DNA of 64,000 nt from assembly GCF_024205745.1 (NCBI RefSeq), contig NZ_CP073117.1:1-64000 (forward strand), read 5' to 3'. The translations under genes and the position numbers were made by a program. This document shows, piece after piece, positions 1-11,406 of this stretch. Position 1 is the first letter of the stretch. Each line of letters opens with the position of its first letter. The notes under the pieces were generated by a model. It saw nothing but the letters and a program-made list of their open reading frames with translations, searched no databases and was not told where the DNA came from. This DNA is from Neisseria subflava (GTDB lineage: Bacteria; Pseudomonadota; Gammaproteobacteria; Burkholderiales; Neisseriaceae).

Positions 1-21
1 CAAAATCAGAAAATATGGATT

Positions 22-56
22 AAAGGCCGTCTGCAAAAACAGTCTTCAGACGGCCT
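22..56. terminator. Imperfect inverted DUS pair
   Basis: Two facing uptake-sequence cores (22-33 and 47-56) can form a hairpin downstream of the minus-strand Sel1-like gene. The left copy reads GGCCGTCTGC and so departs from the consensus at the last bases. Probable terminator; the T-run is weak. Confidence 0.5.
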
Positions 57-67
57 CCGCGTGACAC

Positions 68-546
68 TCAACGTTGCATTTCCATCATTAACGCCTGACA
101 AGCGGCTTCGTTTTCCAAAGCACAAGATTCGCTCAGTTGGTTTAAACGGCTGTCGCGGTCTGATGTATTGCCTTGCGCCATCTCTGCTTTAGTGTCTTCA
201 AGATTGGTACAGGCATTTTCATAACCGCCTTTACAGGCCCGTTCGTAGAGCTTGACCGCTGCGGCATAATCAATGCCTAAACCGCTGGACGGATTAAGAT
301 ATAGATTACCAAAACATTGCAGCCGCGCATATTGCCGCCATCACAAGCTTTTTTCAGAAACGGATAAGCAGCAGGCGCTTCAAGATAATCACGCGTCCAA
401 ATGGCCGCAGTGACGCAACTTTCCAGGTCGTTCCGATTGCATTCCCGTATCAGCTTATCATGCTGCTTCTCGCTGTAATCCTCAGCCTGCACGCTAAACG
501 CAGTAGTAATCAATGCCAAGCCAAACAATAAACGAAGTGTTTTCAT
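68..546 (-). pseudogene. Sel1/TPR-like secreted protein, frameshifted
   Basis: The first 80 or so residues start with a signal peptide (cleavage after VQA near residue 21). They then show cysteine-containing helical repeats (ECNRNDLESC, KKACDGGNMRGC) like Sel1-type repeats. The frame is lost near position 309, where TTTTGG probably lacks one G. Restoring that base continues the repeat pattern (YERACKGGYENAC) to a stop at 68-70, giving about 159 residues. It is probably a periplasmic protein of unknown role, perhaps a protein-protein interaction scaffold. As written only an 89-residue product ending at 277 would be made. A sequencing error is the likeliest cause because the downstream half is still clean coding sequence. 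Confidence 0.6.
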
Positions 547-576
547 CTGATTATTCCTTCAAAAATACTTGATGAC

Positions 577-609
577 AGCCGTCTGAAAAAACAATGTTTC
601 AGACGGCCT
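577..609. terminator. Inverted DUS hairpin between copA and the Sel1-like gene
   Basis: Facing DUS copies with a short loop lie just after the copA stop, before the next minus-strand gene. The left copy is one G short (AGCCGTCTGAA). Likely terminator for copA. Confidence 0.6.
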
Positions 610-617
610 TTATATTA

Positions 618-2770
<2,153 letters not shown>

Positions 2771-2866
2771 GGCAAAGCCTCCTATTGATTGTTTGGTGCG
2801 TGTTTTTGTATTTATGTATTATCAAACGAAAACAACATAATGGCAAAAAGTAAGTTATCAAGAGAC

Positions 2867-2898
2867 AAAGGCCGTCTGAAGCGTTTCAGACGGCCTTT
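2867..2898. terminator. Inverted DUS hairpin after copZ
   Basis: A perfect DUS pair with a 3-base loop, flanked by A and T runs, follows the copZ stop (2913) on the minus strand. Likely rho-independent terminator. Confidence 0.7.
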
Positions 2899-2912
2899 AT
2901 TCAAAAATACGC

Positions 2913-3126
2913 TTATCGGTTACAAGCCACATCGTAGCCGCCGTCTTCTACGGCATCAATCAGCGCATCGTATCTGTCTTGCTTTCATCGAAAGTAATCA
3001 CTGCATTTTTGTTTCCAAGCTGACTTCTGCTTTTTCCACGCCTTCTACGCCTTCCAAAAGACGGGTTACGCTTTTCACGCAGCCGCCGCAGGTCATGCCG
3101 TCGATGTTGAGGGTAACAGTTTGCAT
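2913..3126 (-). pseudogene. copZ: Heavy-metal-associated copper chaperone CopZ, frameshifted
   Basis: This is a small HMA-domain protein that would hand Cu(I) to CopA. From the ATG at 3126 it reads MQTVTLNIDGMTCGGCVKSV, with the metal-binding GMTCGGC motif. It continues through LEGVEGVEKAEVSLE before losing frame. Two single-base deletions, one in an A-run near 3010 and one near 2980, separate it from the expected end (LIDAVEDGGYDVACNR, stop at 2913-2915). The annotated span is 214 bases and two restored bases give exactly 71 codons plus stop, the usual size. It lies upstream of copA, separated by a DUS hairpin. Confidence 0.75.
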
Positions 3127-3271
3127 TTGTATTTCCTTTCATTCAAACAAATATGGTTGCCAAATACTTTACTCCTTACACAAACAGCTTGCAAATTCTT
3201 CATTAAAGGCCGTCTGAAAAATGCAGATAGGCGTACAATAACGCCCTTTGCTTCATCAAACGGACATAATA

Positions 3272-4450
3272 ATGACTTCAACATTCAAACAATGGGTTAG
3301 CGTATGCGCGCTGGCGGTGGGGGCGTTTATTTTCAATACCACCGAATACATTCCGATTGCGCTTTTGAGCGACATTGGTCAGAGCTTTGACAACCGGCAA
3401 CGGAAGTGGGCATGATGATTACGGTGTATGCGTGGATTGTTGCGCTCCTATCGCTGCCGCTGATGCTGATGACGAAAACATCGAACGGCGCAAATTATTA
3501 CTGATGCTGTTTGCACTGTTTGCGCTGTTTCACGCGCTGTCGTTCTTTTCTTGGAACTTCAACATCCTCTTGGTCAGCCGTATCGGGATTGCACTGACAC
3601 ACGCGGTATTTTGGTCGATTACGGCTTCTTTGGCGGTACGGCTTGCGCCCACCGGCAAAACCAATCAGGCTTTGGGCTTACTCAGTACGGGTACGGTTTT
3701 GGCGATGGTTTTAGGCATTCCGCTGGGGCGCGTGGTCGGGCAATACTTCGGCTGGCAGCTCAGCTTCCTGCTGATCGGCGTCTGCGCTGCCGGCGTAATG
3801 CTGGTGTTGGCTAAAAACCTGCCTGCTTTACCCAGCCAAAATACCGGTTCTTTAAGCAGCCTGCCGAGTTTGTTCAAACGCCGCAACCTGATGCTGCTTT
3901 ATGCAATGACGGTGTTGATTATTACGGCACATTTCACGGCATACAGCTATATCGAGCCTTTTGTGTTGCAAGTTGGCGATTTAAGGCTGAACAAGTTACC
4001 ATCGTTTTGAGCCTGTATGGTTTGGCAGGCTTCGCTGCTTCTTATCTGTTTGGCAAATGGTTTGCCAAATCGCAACGCCTGTTTATGCTTGGCGCGGTGG
4101 CGGTCATCCTGCTCTCCGCCCTGCTGCTTCTGCCGTTTGCCTCTTTCCCTTATGCGGTGTACGCGCTGGTGTTTATTTGGGGCGTGGCCATCGTCATCGT
4201 CAGCTTGGGCATGGTGTCGAAAGTCTTGGCATTCGCCTCGGATGCAACAGATGTGGCCAACTCGATTTATTCAGGTTTGTACAATGTCGGCATCGGCGGC
4301 GGTGCGCTTTTGGGGCATTATGTAACCGTCTGGTTCGGCCTTTCCAATATCGGCATTGCCGGAGCCTTACTGGCGGCGGCTGGTTTGGCCGTTTGCGGTT
4401 TGTTGTTTAAGGAACAAGACAATCTGGCGCAAACGTTTAAATCCATATAA
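3272..4450 (+). pseudogene. SotB-like major facilitator sugar-efflux transporter, frameshifted
   Basis: A 12-helix major facilitator protein closely resembling E. coli SotB (YdeA), which exports arabinose and related sugars. Shared stretches include AAFIFNTTE-like (here [16 protein letters not shown]), [51 protein letters not shown] and [10 protein letters not shown]. Three single-base deletions break the frame, near 3392, 3476 (A-run) and 3981 (T-run). With them restored the product is 393 residues, the family length. The true start is the ATG at 3272, before the first break. The substrate in Neisseria is unknown. Its neighbours give no clear functional link. Confidence 0.75.
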
Positions 4451-4540
4451 ATCAGTATAGTATGACTGATTCTGCCGTAATTTTGGCAGTTTTACCGATT
4501 TGTCCTGATTCTTATTAACCTACGATGGGTCTTTATTCTG

Positions 4541-4572
4541 CCGGATAAGCAGCTTTCTTGCTGCTTATCCGG
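4541..4572 (+). terminator. Strong rho-independent terminator
   Basis: A 13-base perfect stem (CCGGATAAGCAGC with its complement) with a 6-base loop is followed by TTTT. It is not a DUS hairpin. It lies 90 bases after the SotB-like gene and just before the promoter of the DASS carrier. Confidence 0.85.
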
Positions 4573-4608
4573 TTTTCATTTCATTTTTAAAAAATAATTT
4601 ACAATTTG

Positions 4609-4637
4609 TTTACACTACATTAAATTACAAATATACT
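4609..4637 (+). promoter_or_regulatory. Sigma-70 promoter of the DASS transporter gene
   Basis: TTTACA (4609-4614) and TATACT (4632-4637) are separated by exactly 17 bases. The predicted start near 4644 gives a leader of about 60 bases containing one DUS and a GAGGA ribosome site at 4692-4696. Confidence 0.75.
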
Positions 4638-4705
4638 GTTACCTATTAGGCCGTCTGAACGTACGGCTGAAAAGAAAAACCGATCATGTTTCAGAGGAAT
4701 ACATC

Positions 4706-6121
4706 ATGGACTTAAACGCCAAGGATAAGACTCAGCATCCTGAGAACGTCGAGCTTCTCAGTGCGCAGAAGCCGATTACCGACTTTAAAGGATTGCTGAC
4801 GACCATTATCTCTGCTGTTGTCTGCTTCGGCATTTATTACATCCTTCCCTACAGCCCCGATGCCAACAAAGGTATCGCGCTGTTGCTTTTCGTTGCGGCA
4901 CTTTGGTTTACCGAAGCCGTACACATTACCGTTACCGCGCTGATGATCCCTATCCTTGCCGTTGTACTCGGCTTCCCAGATATGGACATCAAAAAAGCGA
5001 TGGCAGGTTTCTCCGACCCGACGATTTACATCTTCTTCGGTGGCTTCGCGCTTGCAACCGCCCTGCACATGCAGCGTCTCGACCGTAAAATCGCCGTCAG
5101 CCTGTTGCGCCTGTCCCGCGGCAATATGAAAGTCGCCGTATTGATGCTGTTTGCCGTTACCGCCTTCCTGTCTATGTGGATCAGTAACACTGCGACTGCT
5201 GCGATGATGCTGCCTTTGGCAATGGGTATGATGAGCCACCTCGATCAAGAAAAAGAACGCAAAACCTACGTTTTCGTCCTGCTCGGTATCGCCTACTGCG
5301 CCAGTATCGGCGGCTTGGGTACCGTGGTCGGTTCTCCTCCGAACATGATTGCCGCCAAAGCGCTGAACTTGGACTTCGTCGGCTGGATGAAGCTTGGCTT
5401 GCCGATGATGCTGTTGATTCTGCCGCTGATGCTGTTCTCCATGTACGTCATCCTCAAGCCTAATTTGAACGAGCGCGTGGAAGTTAAAGCCGAATCTATC
5501 CCTTGGACTTTGCACCGCGTTATCGCGCTGTTGATTTTCTTGGCAGCTGCCATCGCTTGGGTATTCAGCTCCAAAATCAAAGCCGCATTCGGCATTTCCA
5601 ACCCTGATACCGTTATCGCCCTGATTGCCGCCGTTGCCGTCGTCGTATTCGGCGTGGCGCAATGGAAAGAAGTTGCCCGCAATACCGACTGGGGTGTATT
5701 GATGCTCTTCGGTGGCGGTATCAGCTTGAGCGCGTTGCTGCAATCTTCCGGCGCATCTGAAGCACTGGGTCAACAAGTTGCTTCCACGTTCTCCCATTCT
5801 CCTGCATTGCTGGTGATTTTCGTGGTTGCCACCTTCATCATCTTCCTGACCGAGTTCACCAGTAACACGGCTTCCGCCGCCCTGCTTGTGCCTATTTTCG
5901 CCAGCATCGCCGCGCAAATGGGCCTGCCTGAACAAGTCTTGGTATTCGTGATCGGTGTCGGCGCATCTTGTGCCTTCATGTTGCCGGTTGCCACACCGCC
6001 TAACGCGATTGTGTTCGGTACAGGCTTAATCAAACAACGCGAAATGATGAATGTCGGCTTATTGCTGAACATCCTCTGCGTGGTATTGGTTGCTCTGTGG
6101 GCTTATGTTGTACTGATGTAA
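4706..6121 (+). CDS. DASS/SLC13-family sodium-coupled anion (dicarboxylate or sulfate) symporter
   Basis: A 471-residue inner-membrane carrier of the divalent anion:sodium symporter family (VcINDY-like), which imports dicarboxylates or sulfate with sodium. Both Ser-Asn-Thr motifs that form the sodium and substrate site are present, at residues 160-162 (SNTATAAMMLP) and 386-388 (SNTASAALLVP). The family signature near the C-terminus is also present (VATPPNAIVFGTG, about 428-440). There are about 11-12 hydrophobic segments. It has its own promoter and a DUS hairpin after the stop, so it is probably monocistronic. The sequence does not settle whether the substrate is dicarboxylate or sulfate; dicarboxylate is favoured by overall similarity. 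Confidence 0.85.
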   Translation: MDLNAKDKTQHPENVELLSAQKPITDFKGLLTTIISAVVCFGIYYILPYSPDANKGIALLLFVAALWFTEAVHITVTALMIPILAVVLGFPDMDIKKAMAGFSDPTIYIFFGGFALATALHMQRLDRKIAVSLLRLSRGNMKVAVLMLFAVTAFLSMWISNTATAAMMLPLAMGMMSHLDQEKERKTYVFVLLGIAYCASIGGLGTVVGSPPNMIAAKALNLDFVGWMKLGLPMMLLILPLMLFSMYVILKPNLNERVEVKAESIPWTLHRVIALLIFLAAAIAWVFSSKIKAAFGISNPDTVIALIAAVAVVVFGVAQWKEVARNTDWGVLMLFGGGISLSALLQSSGASEALGQQVASTFSHSPALLVIFVVATFIIFLTEFTSNTASAALLVPIFASIAAQMGLPEQVLVFVIGVGASCAFMLPVATPPNAIVFGTGLIKQREMMNVGLLLNILCVVLVALWAYVVLM

Positions 6122-6139
6122 ACCATCGACCCAAACAAC

Positions 6140-6174
6140 AAGGCCGTCTGAAAGAATATTTTTCAGACGGCCTT
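6140..6174 (+). terminator. Inverted DUS hairpin after the DASS gene
   Basis: A perfect DUS pair with a short AT loop begins 19 bases after the stop codon. Likely terminator. Confidence 0.65.
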
Positions 6175-6239
6175 GAAGTTTCTCGTTCAGACACAATTTA
6201 ACGAATGATTCAAAACCGGATTCTAACGAAAGGAAACCC

Positions 6240-6748
6240 ATGATTATCCTGCACACCAACAAAGGCGACATCAAAATCGAACTCGATTTCGACAAAGCCC
6301 CCGTTACTGCTAAAAACTTCGAGCAATACGTTAAAGACGGCTTCTACGACGGCGTAATCTTCCACCGCGTCATCAAAGGCTTCATGATCCAAGGCGGCGG
6401 CATGGATGAAAACATGAACGAAAAAGAAACCCGCGATCCGATTCAAAACGAAGCGTCCAACGGTTTGCCTAACGAAAAATACACCATCGCCATGCGCGTA
6501 CTTCCGATCCTCACTCTGCCAGCGCGCAATTCTTCATCAACACTGCCGACAACGCTTTCCTGAACTTCCGTTCTAAAGAGCTATACGGCAAAACCGTAGT
6601 CCAAGACTGGGGCTATGCCGTATTCGGTAAAGTCGTTGACGGTTTTGACGTTGTCGATGCCATCGAAGGCGTTTCTACCAAACGTCACGGCTACCACGAC
6701 GACGTACCGAGCGAACCTGTCATCATCACTAAAGCCGAAGTGGTTTAA
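6240..6748 (+). CDS. ppiB: Peptidyl-prolyl cis-trans isomerase B (cyclophilin), one-base frameshift as read
   Basis: A cytoplasmic cyclophilin that speeds proline isomerisation during folding. The N-terminal half shows the cyclophilin core, [18 protein letters not shown] (residues about 37-54). The frame breaks after position 6494, where ATGCGCG should probably read ATGGCGCG. With one base restored it continues as [16 protein letters not shown], with the catalytic QFFIN region, then [15 protein letters not shown], to the stop at 6746-6748. The total is 169 residues, the normal size. As written the protein would end at 6563 without the active site. A base-calling error is likely because the gene is highly conserved and intact on both sides. 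Confidence 0.85.
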
Positions 6749-6771
6749 TTGATTTGATTTCCCATAAAAAA

Positions 6772-6800
6772 AGCCTGTCCGAATTAAAACCGGACAGGCT
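6772..6800. terminator. Bidirectional terminator between ppiB and the PEBP gene
   Basis: A 10-base perfect stem (AGCCTGTCCG with its complement, 9-base loop) has an A-run before it and a T-run after it. It lies between convergent genes and should stop transcription both ways. Confidence 0.85.
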
Positions 6801-6805
6801 GTTTT

Positions 6806-7321
6806 TCAATTATGACGCATACCGTCACACATCATAAGTACCGACACGCATGCCGAATCCAACACATGACCCTGCATGGCAAAATGCAGCTCATTAAAGC
6901 GGAAACCGCGCGGCAAATCCAAAACGGTGTCCAGCGCGTACACAATCAGTTCATAACGATGACGGTTGTTCGGTGGTGCCATACCGCCGTAAAAAGAAGC
7001 CTCTTCAATTTCAAATTTACCCAACGCGCTCGCCCAAGTGTTCGCGCCCTGTGTGAAATCTGTTGCAGAAATACTTTCATTTTCTGCCACGGAAGTGCGT
7101 TTCAAATCCGAAATCAACCAATGCGTCCATACGAAGCCGGATGCTGAAATGGCATCTTTGTCTTCCAACACCACGGCAAACGATTTTGTTCCTTCTGGCG
7201 CATCTTCGATTTCAAAAGGAATCGAATAAGAAGGCATACCGCTCGGGCTGAACTGGCTGCCGCGCTTGCCGTATTTGTCTTCAAATTCACCGTTGACAAT
7301 AGCTTTACTGCTGACTTTCAT
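6806..7321 (-). CDS. YbhB/YbcL-family PEBP (Raf-kinase-inhibitor-like) protein
   Basis: A 171-residue member of the phosphatidylethanolamine-binding protein family, bacterial YbhB/YbcL branch. Typical stretches are the opening SSKAIVNGEFEDKYG, FAVVLEDKDA, GFVWTHWLISDL (the ligand-pocket D/H region), and YGGMAPPNNRHRYELIVYAL. The ATG at 7321 is preferred over an in-frame upstream start at 7462 because it has a GGGAG ribosome site and begins at the conserved domain. No signal peptide is visible, so it is probably cytoplasmic. The biological role of these proteins in bacteria is not well known. Confidence 0.8.
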   Translation of the reverse strand: MKVSSKAIVNGEFEDKYGKRGSQFSPSGMPSYSIPFEIEDAPEGTKSFAVVLEDKDAISASGFVWTHWLISDLKRTSVAENESISATDFTQGANTWASALGKFEIEEASFYGGMAPPNNRHRYELIVYALDTVLDLPRGFRFNELHFAMQGHVLDSACVSVLMMCDGMRHN

Positions 7322-7364
7322 CTTATATCTCCCAATAGTAGGTTTGTTCATTCTAACAAACACC

Positions 7365-7424
7365 AAGGCCGTCTGAAAGATACTGCCGTTTTCACTTTCC
7401 CGATACCGCATTTTCAGACGGCCT
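7365..7424. repeat. Inverted DUS pair with a long loop
   Basis: Two facing AG-DUS copies are separated by 33 bases, between the divergently transcribed PEBP and ypfJ genes. The location upstream of both genes argues against termination, so it may serve only DNA uptake. Confidence 0.6.
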
Positions 7425-7507
7425 AAAGCAATATTCGCAATTCGATCAAACACATTTGGCATTCCATAGTATAATCCGCCGCATGAAAACTACACAGGAT
7501 ACGCATT

Positions 7508-8347
7508 ATGGATTGGAAAGGTCGTGAACAAAGCCAAAACGTAGAAGATCGCCGTGGAAGCCGTGGCGGCGGTGGCGGCAAAACGCCGGGCATACTCGGC
7601 ATTATCGTGGTTTTGGTCGGCGCATATTACGGCGTGGATTTGAGCGGTTTGGTTGGCGGCTCATCTTCGATGGGCATTCCTACCCAGCAAGCTTCCCGAC
7701 TCGACAGCCAACAAGAAGCCGAATTAAACGAACTGTCCCGCGTTATCCTTGCCGATACCGAAAAAGCATGGAGTAAATATTTCCAGCAACACGGCCAACA
7801 CTACACACCGACAACCATGGTGTTGTATAAAGGCAGTACGTCCACCGCCTGCGGTACAGGCCAATCTGCCATGGGCCCGTTTTACTGCCCGGGCGACCAA
7901 AAAGTTTATTTGGATTTGAGTTTCTACGAAGACATGCGCACCAAGCTCGAATCCGCCAGCGATGCCGCGTTTGCCTACGTTATTGCCCATGAAGTCGGCC
8001 ATCACGTTCAAAACCTGCTCGGCATTCTGCCTAAAGTCCACAAAATGCAACAACAAGTCGGCAAAAAAGAGGCCAATGCCCTTTCCGTCAAACTCGAATT
8101 GCAGGCCGACTGTTTCGCCGGTATTTGGGGACACTACGCCGTCAACAACAATATCTTCAAAGCCGAAGACATTCAAAAAGCCATGCTGGCCGCCGAATCC
8201 GTCGGCGACGACCGCTTGCAGAAACAGGCTCAGGGCTATGTCGTTCCCGACAGCTTTACCCATGGCTCGTCCGAAGAACGCATGACTTGGCTCAAGCGAG
8301 GTTTGGAAAGCGGCGACATCAACCAGTGCAACACTTTCAACAATTGA
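7508..8347 (+). CDS. ypfJ: YpfJ-family neutral zinc metallopeptidase
   Basis: A 279-residue protein with the zinc-metallopeptidase motif HEVGH at residues 161-165. Before it come a glycine-rich linker (20-24), one N-terminal membrane segment (about 28-44), and the family signature CGTGQSAMGPFYCPGD (about 115-130), whose cysteines may pair. A further conserved helix, LELQADCFAGIWGH, supplies the third zinc ligand region. It is probably anchored in the inner membrane with the protease domain in the periplasm. A TATAAT box at 7470-7475 lies just upstream. The natural substrate of the family is not established. Confidence 0.85.
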   Translation: MDWKGREQSQNVEDRRGSRGGGGGKTPGILGIIVVLVGAYYGVDLSGLVGGSSSMGIPTQQASRLDSQQEAELNELSRVILADTEKAWSKYFQQHGQHYTPTTMVLYKGSTSTACGTGQSAMGPFYCPGDQKVYLDLSFYEDMRTKLESASDAAFAYVIAHEVGHHVQNLLGILPKVHKMQQQVGKKEANALSVKLELQADCFAGIWGHYAVNNNIFKAEDIQKAMLAAESVGDDRLQKQAQGYVVPDSFTHGSSEERMTWLKRGLESGDINQCNTFNN

Positions 8348-8382
8348 TTCGTCCAAGCAACACTGTTCTTTGATATAACGAC

Positions 8383-8415
8383 AAAAGGCCGTCTGAATTT
8401 TTCAGACGGCCTTTT
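8383..8415 (+). terminator. Inverted DUS hairpin after ypfJ
   Basis: A perfect DUS pair with flanking A and T runs and a minimal loop, 36 bases after the stop. Likely terminator. Confidence 0.7.
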
Positions 8416-8468
8416 AGCCGTGTTAAAATAACGCCTATTATTTTCCCTTAAATTCAAAGGAAATCCAC

Positions 8469-9851
8469 ATGGCAAATATCGCCCGCGACATTTTCAAAGC
8501 CTACGACATCCGGGGCATCGTCGGTAAAACCTTGACTGACGAAGCTGCCTACTTAATCGGCAAAGCCATTGCCACCAAAGCCTCCGAAAAAGGCATTACC
8601 CGTATCGCACTCGGCCGCGACGGCCGTTTGAGCGGTCCCGGCCTGATGGCACAAATTCAACGCGGTTTTACAGACAGCGGCATCGACGTCCTCAACGTCG
8701 GCATGGTTGCCACTCCTATGCTCTACTTCGCAGCCATCAACGAATGTGGCGGCAGCGGCGTGATGATTACCGGCAGCCACAATCCGCCCGATTACAACGG
8801 TTTCAAAATGATGCTCGGCGGCGACACGCTCGCAGGCGAAGCCATTCAAGAACTTTTAGCTATTATTGAGAAAGACGGTTTTGTTGCCGCCGACAAACAA
8901 GGCAGCGTAACCGAAAAAGACATCTCCGACGAATACCACAACAACATCGTCGGCCACATCAAGCTCAAACGTCCGATGAAAATCGTGATTGACGCGGGCA
9001 ACGGTGTCGGCGGTGCATTCGCAGGCAAACTCTACAAAGGTTTGGGCAATGAAGTGACCGAACTTTTCTGCGAAGTGGACGGCAATTTCCCTAATCACCA
9101 CCCTGATCCTTCCAAACCGAAAAACCTGCAAGACCTCATCGTCGAGCTTAAAAACAGCGATGCCGAAATCGGCTTGGCATTTGACGGCGATGCCGACCGC
9201 TTGGGCGTGGTCACCAAAGGCGGCAACATCATCTATCCAGACCGCCAACTGATGCTTTTCGCGCAAGACGTGTTGAGCCGCAATCCTAAAGCCAAAGTGA
9301 TTTTCGACGTCAAATCCACCCGTCTGCTCGCGCCTTGGATTAAAGAACACGGCGGTGAACCTGTAATGGAAAAAACCGGCCACAGCTTCATCAAATCCAC
9401 CATGAAAAAAACCGGCGCACTGGTTGCCGGCGAAATGAGCGGTCACGTTTTCTTTAAAGAACGCTGGTACGGCTTCGACGACGGTATGTATGCCGGCGCA
9501 CGCCTCTTGGAAATCCTGTCTGCCTTCGACAATCCGTCCGAAGTGTTGAACAAGCTGCCGCAAAGCATTTCCACTCCGGAACTCAACATCGACCTGCCGG
9601 AAGGCAGCAACGGCCACAAAGTGATTGAAGAGCTGGCTGCCAATGCCAAGTTTGAAGGTGCGACCGAAATCATCACCATCGACGGCTTGCGCGTTGAATT
9701 CCCTGACGGCTTCGGACTGATGCGTGCGTCCAATACCACGCCGATTTTGGTATTGCGTTTTGAAGCGGATACGCAAGAAGCGATTGAGCGTATTCAAAAC
9801 CAATTCAAAGCAGTCATTGAAAGCAATCCAGCATTGAAATGGCCGCTGTAA
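8469..9851 (+). CDS. pgm: Phosphomannomutase/phosphoglucomutase
   Basis: A cytoplasmic alpha-D-phosphohexomutase (AlgC type, 460 residues) that interconverts hexose 1- and 6-phosphates. It supplies glucose-1-phosphate for lipooligosaccharide. The phosphoserine loop TGSHNPPDYNGFK places the catalytic serine at residue 103. The magnesium loop FDGDADRLG is at residues 238-246 and the substrate-recognition motif GEMSGHVFF near 321-329. Its C-terminal phosphate-binding domain contains RASNTTP. Neisseria pgm mutants make truncated lipooligosaccharide, which fits the heptosyltransferase and glycosyltransferase genes further along. It is probably monocistronic, being bracketed by DUS hairpins. Confidence 0.92.
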   Translation: MANIARDIFKAYDIRGIVGKTLTDEAAYLIGKAIATKASEKGITRIALGRDGRLSGPGLMAQIQRGFTDSGIDVLNVGMVATPMLYFAAINECGGSGVMITGSHNPPDYNGFKMMLGGDTLAGEAIQELLAIIEKDGFVAADKQGSVTEKDISDEYHNNIVGHIKLKRPMKIVIDAGNGVGGAFAGKLYKGLGNEVTELFCEVDGNFPNHHPDPSKPKNLQDLIVELKNSDAEIGLAFDGDADRLGVVTKGGNIIYPDRQLMLFAQDVLSRNPKAKVIFDVKSTRLLAPWIKEHGGEPVMEKTGHSFIKSTMKKTGALVAGEMSGHVFFKERWYGFDDGMYAGARLLEILSAFDNPSEVLNKLPQSISTPELNIDLPEGSNGHKVIEELAANAKFEGATEIITIDGLRVEFPDGFGLMRASNTTPILVLRFEADTQEAIERIQNQFKAVIESNPALKWPL

Positions 9852-9866
9852 GGGTTTAGGCTAAAC

Positions 9867-9901
9867 AAAAGGCCGTCTGAAAATCATTTCAGACGGCCTT
9901 T
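9867..9901. terminator. Inverted DUS hairpin between pgm and rpe
   Basis: A perfect DUS pair with A and T runs on each side lies between convergent genes. Likely bidirectional terminator. Confidence 0.7.
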
Positions 9902-9954
9902 AATATTAAACATTGATTATTTAAAGTTTTAAAACCAAGAATATCCCGGCTTAA

Positions 9955-10635
9955 TTATCCAACTTGCGCCAACTGTTGACGCATTTCATCGATAACGGCT
10001 TTGTAATCCGGTTTGCCAAAAATCGCCGAACCGGCCACAAACGTATCCGCACCTGCCGCCGCAATTTCAGCAATATTGTCTGTCTTCACGCCGCCATCGA
10101 CTTCCAATGCGATATGGCGGCCGCTTTGCCGTTCATACTCGTCCAACATCTCGCGCACTTTGCGGATTTTCACCAGCGTATTCGGGATAAAGCTTTGTCC
10201 GCCAAAGCCCGGGTTGACCGACATCAGCAACACCATATCCAGTTTGTCCAAAACGTTTTCCAGAATATTGACCGGCGTAGCAGGATTCAATACCAAACCT
10301 GCCTGACAGCCGTATTCTTTAATCAAACCCAAGCTGCGATCGACATGGCGGCTGGCTTCGGGATGGAAAGTAATGATATTGGCACCAGCTTTGGCAAACG
10401 CATGAATCAAATCGTCCACCGGCTCAACCATCAAATGTACATCGACCGGCACGGTTGCATACGGTTTCAAAGCCGCGCAAACCATAGGGCCGAAAGTCAG
10501 ATTCGGCACATAATGATTGTCCATCACGTCAAAATGAATCAAATCCGCACCGGCGCGGATAACTTCGGCAACCTCTTCGCCCAAACGGGCAAAATCGGCA
10601 GACAAAATACTGGGGGCAATACGGTAGTCGGTCAT
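9955..10635 (-). CDS. rpe: Ribulose-phosphate 3-epimerase
   Basis: A 226-residue TIM-barrel enzyme of the pentose phosphate pathway that converts ribulose-5-phosphate to xylulose-5-phosphate. Family marks are [16 protein letters not shown] at the start and the metal-site residues in [12 protein letters not shown] (His34, Asp36). Others are DVHLM (His67), SVNPGFGGQ, and the catalytic aspartate in EVDGGV. The start ATG at 10635 follows an AGGAG site. It is followed by the shared DUS hairpin with pgm. Confidence 0.93.
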   Translation of the reverse strand: MTDYRIAPSILSADFARLGEEVAEVIRAGADLIHFDVMDNHYVPNLTFGPMVCAALKPYATVPVDVHLMVEPVDDLIHAFAKAGANIITFHPEASRHVDRSLGLIKEYGCQAGLVLNPATPVNILENVLDKLDMVLLMSVNPGFGGQSFIPNTLVKIRKVREMLDEYERQSGRHIALEVDGGVKTDNIAEIAAAGADTFVAGSAIFGKPDYKAVIDEMRQQLAQVG

Positions 10636-10912
10636 GTTTATTCTCCTAAAGTGTGTTCCTTTATCATTATCGCATTTTTAACCCTATGTTGTATGCTGCC
10701 GACAACATCTCTGCCGTCATTTTTATGAATTTACATTTCATATACATTAATGAAACTTATAATCACATAGTAAGGCTTTGAAAATAAATTATTAGATTAC
10801 ATACACGTGCAAAAAAATCTAACATCATTAACAAAAGTTAACTGCATTGATACTGCCTTTCACACGCTTATCGGTTATATTTCCAAACCTGATGAAACAT
10901 TAGGAAAACACC

Positions 10913-11341
10913 GTGTCTGTTGCACTTTCCCGCTATCCGACTTTTATTTTCTTAGCACTCGCCCTACTCTGTTCCAGTCTGCCTGCACATGCCGGTCCGT
11001 TTCTGGCCACTTTGGACGATTTCCACCCGAATTGTGACATTCGACAGCTCAATTTATCCGCCGACCAACACGCCGCCCTGCGCCGCCTGCGTACCGACTT
11101 CAAACAAATCAACGATAAAGCCTACCGCAAAACCGTACGCTCCGACCGCAACCGCCGTCAAACTATCATCAAAATCCTCTCCGGCGACTCATTCGACTCA
11201 AACGCCGCCCGCGATTATGTTGAAAACCGCTACCTCTCCAGCATGGACTATGCGGTGGATGAAATGGAAATCCAATACCGCTTCTACCATCTGCTCAATC
11301 CGCGCCAACGCCAGCAATGGTTGTCTTCATGCTTGCGCTGA
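10913..11341 (+). CDS. Secreted Spy/CpxP-like protein
   Basis: A 142-residue protein starting with GTG at 10913, with a signal peptide (hydrophobic 10-25, cleavage after AHA). The mature part is mostly charged alpha-helix: LNLSADQHAALRRLRTDF, then KTVRSDRNRR, and a second helix ending in YHLLNPRQRQQWL. The paired L-x-x-Q-like motifs, ADQHAALRRL and NPRQRQQWL, resemble the LTxxQ helices of periplasmic Spy/CpxP chaperones. The family assignment rests on this pattern only. About 275 bases of AT-rich DNA upstream hold no gene that I can support. Confidence 0.6.
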   Translation: MSVALSRYPTFIFLALALLCSSLPAHAGPFLATLDDFHPNCDIRQLNLSADQHAALRRLRTDFKQINDKAYRKTVRSDRNRRQTIIKILSGDSFDSNAARDYVENRYLSSMDYAVDEMEIQYRFYHLLNPRQRQQWLSSCLR

Positions 11342-11360
11342 TGGATCAATAAAAATACAA

Positions 11361-11394
11361 AAAGGCCGTCTGAAACCATATTCAGACGGCCTTT
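11361..11394. terminator. Inverted DUS hairpin between convergent genes
   Basis: A perfect DUS pair between the Spy-like gene and the DUF815 gene. Likely bidirectional terminator. Confidence 0.65.
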
Positions 11395-11406
11395 GCTCTT
11401 TCAGCC

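Noticed and set aside
4712-5935. Long minus-strand reading frame (407 codons)
   Set aside because: It is the shadow of the DASS carrier on the other strand; composition is His/Gln/Arg-rich with no recognisable motif.
8401-8430. DUS TTCAGA acting as a -35 box 17 bases before TAAAAT upstream of pgm
   Set aside because: TTCAGA matches only 4 of 6 consensus bases and DUS hairpins are everywhere, so chance is likely.
8856-9803. Long minus-strand reading frame opposite pgm
   Set aside because: Antisense shadow of a clear enzyme gene; no motif, no ribosome site.
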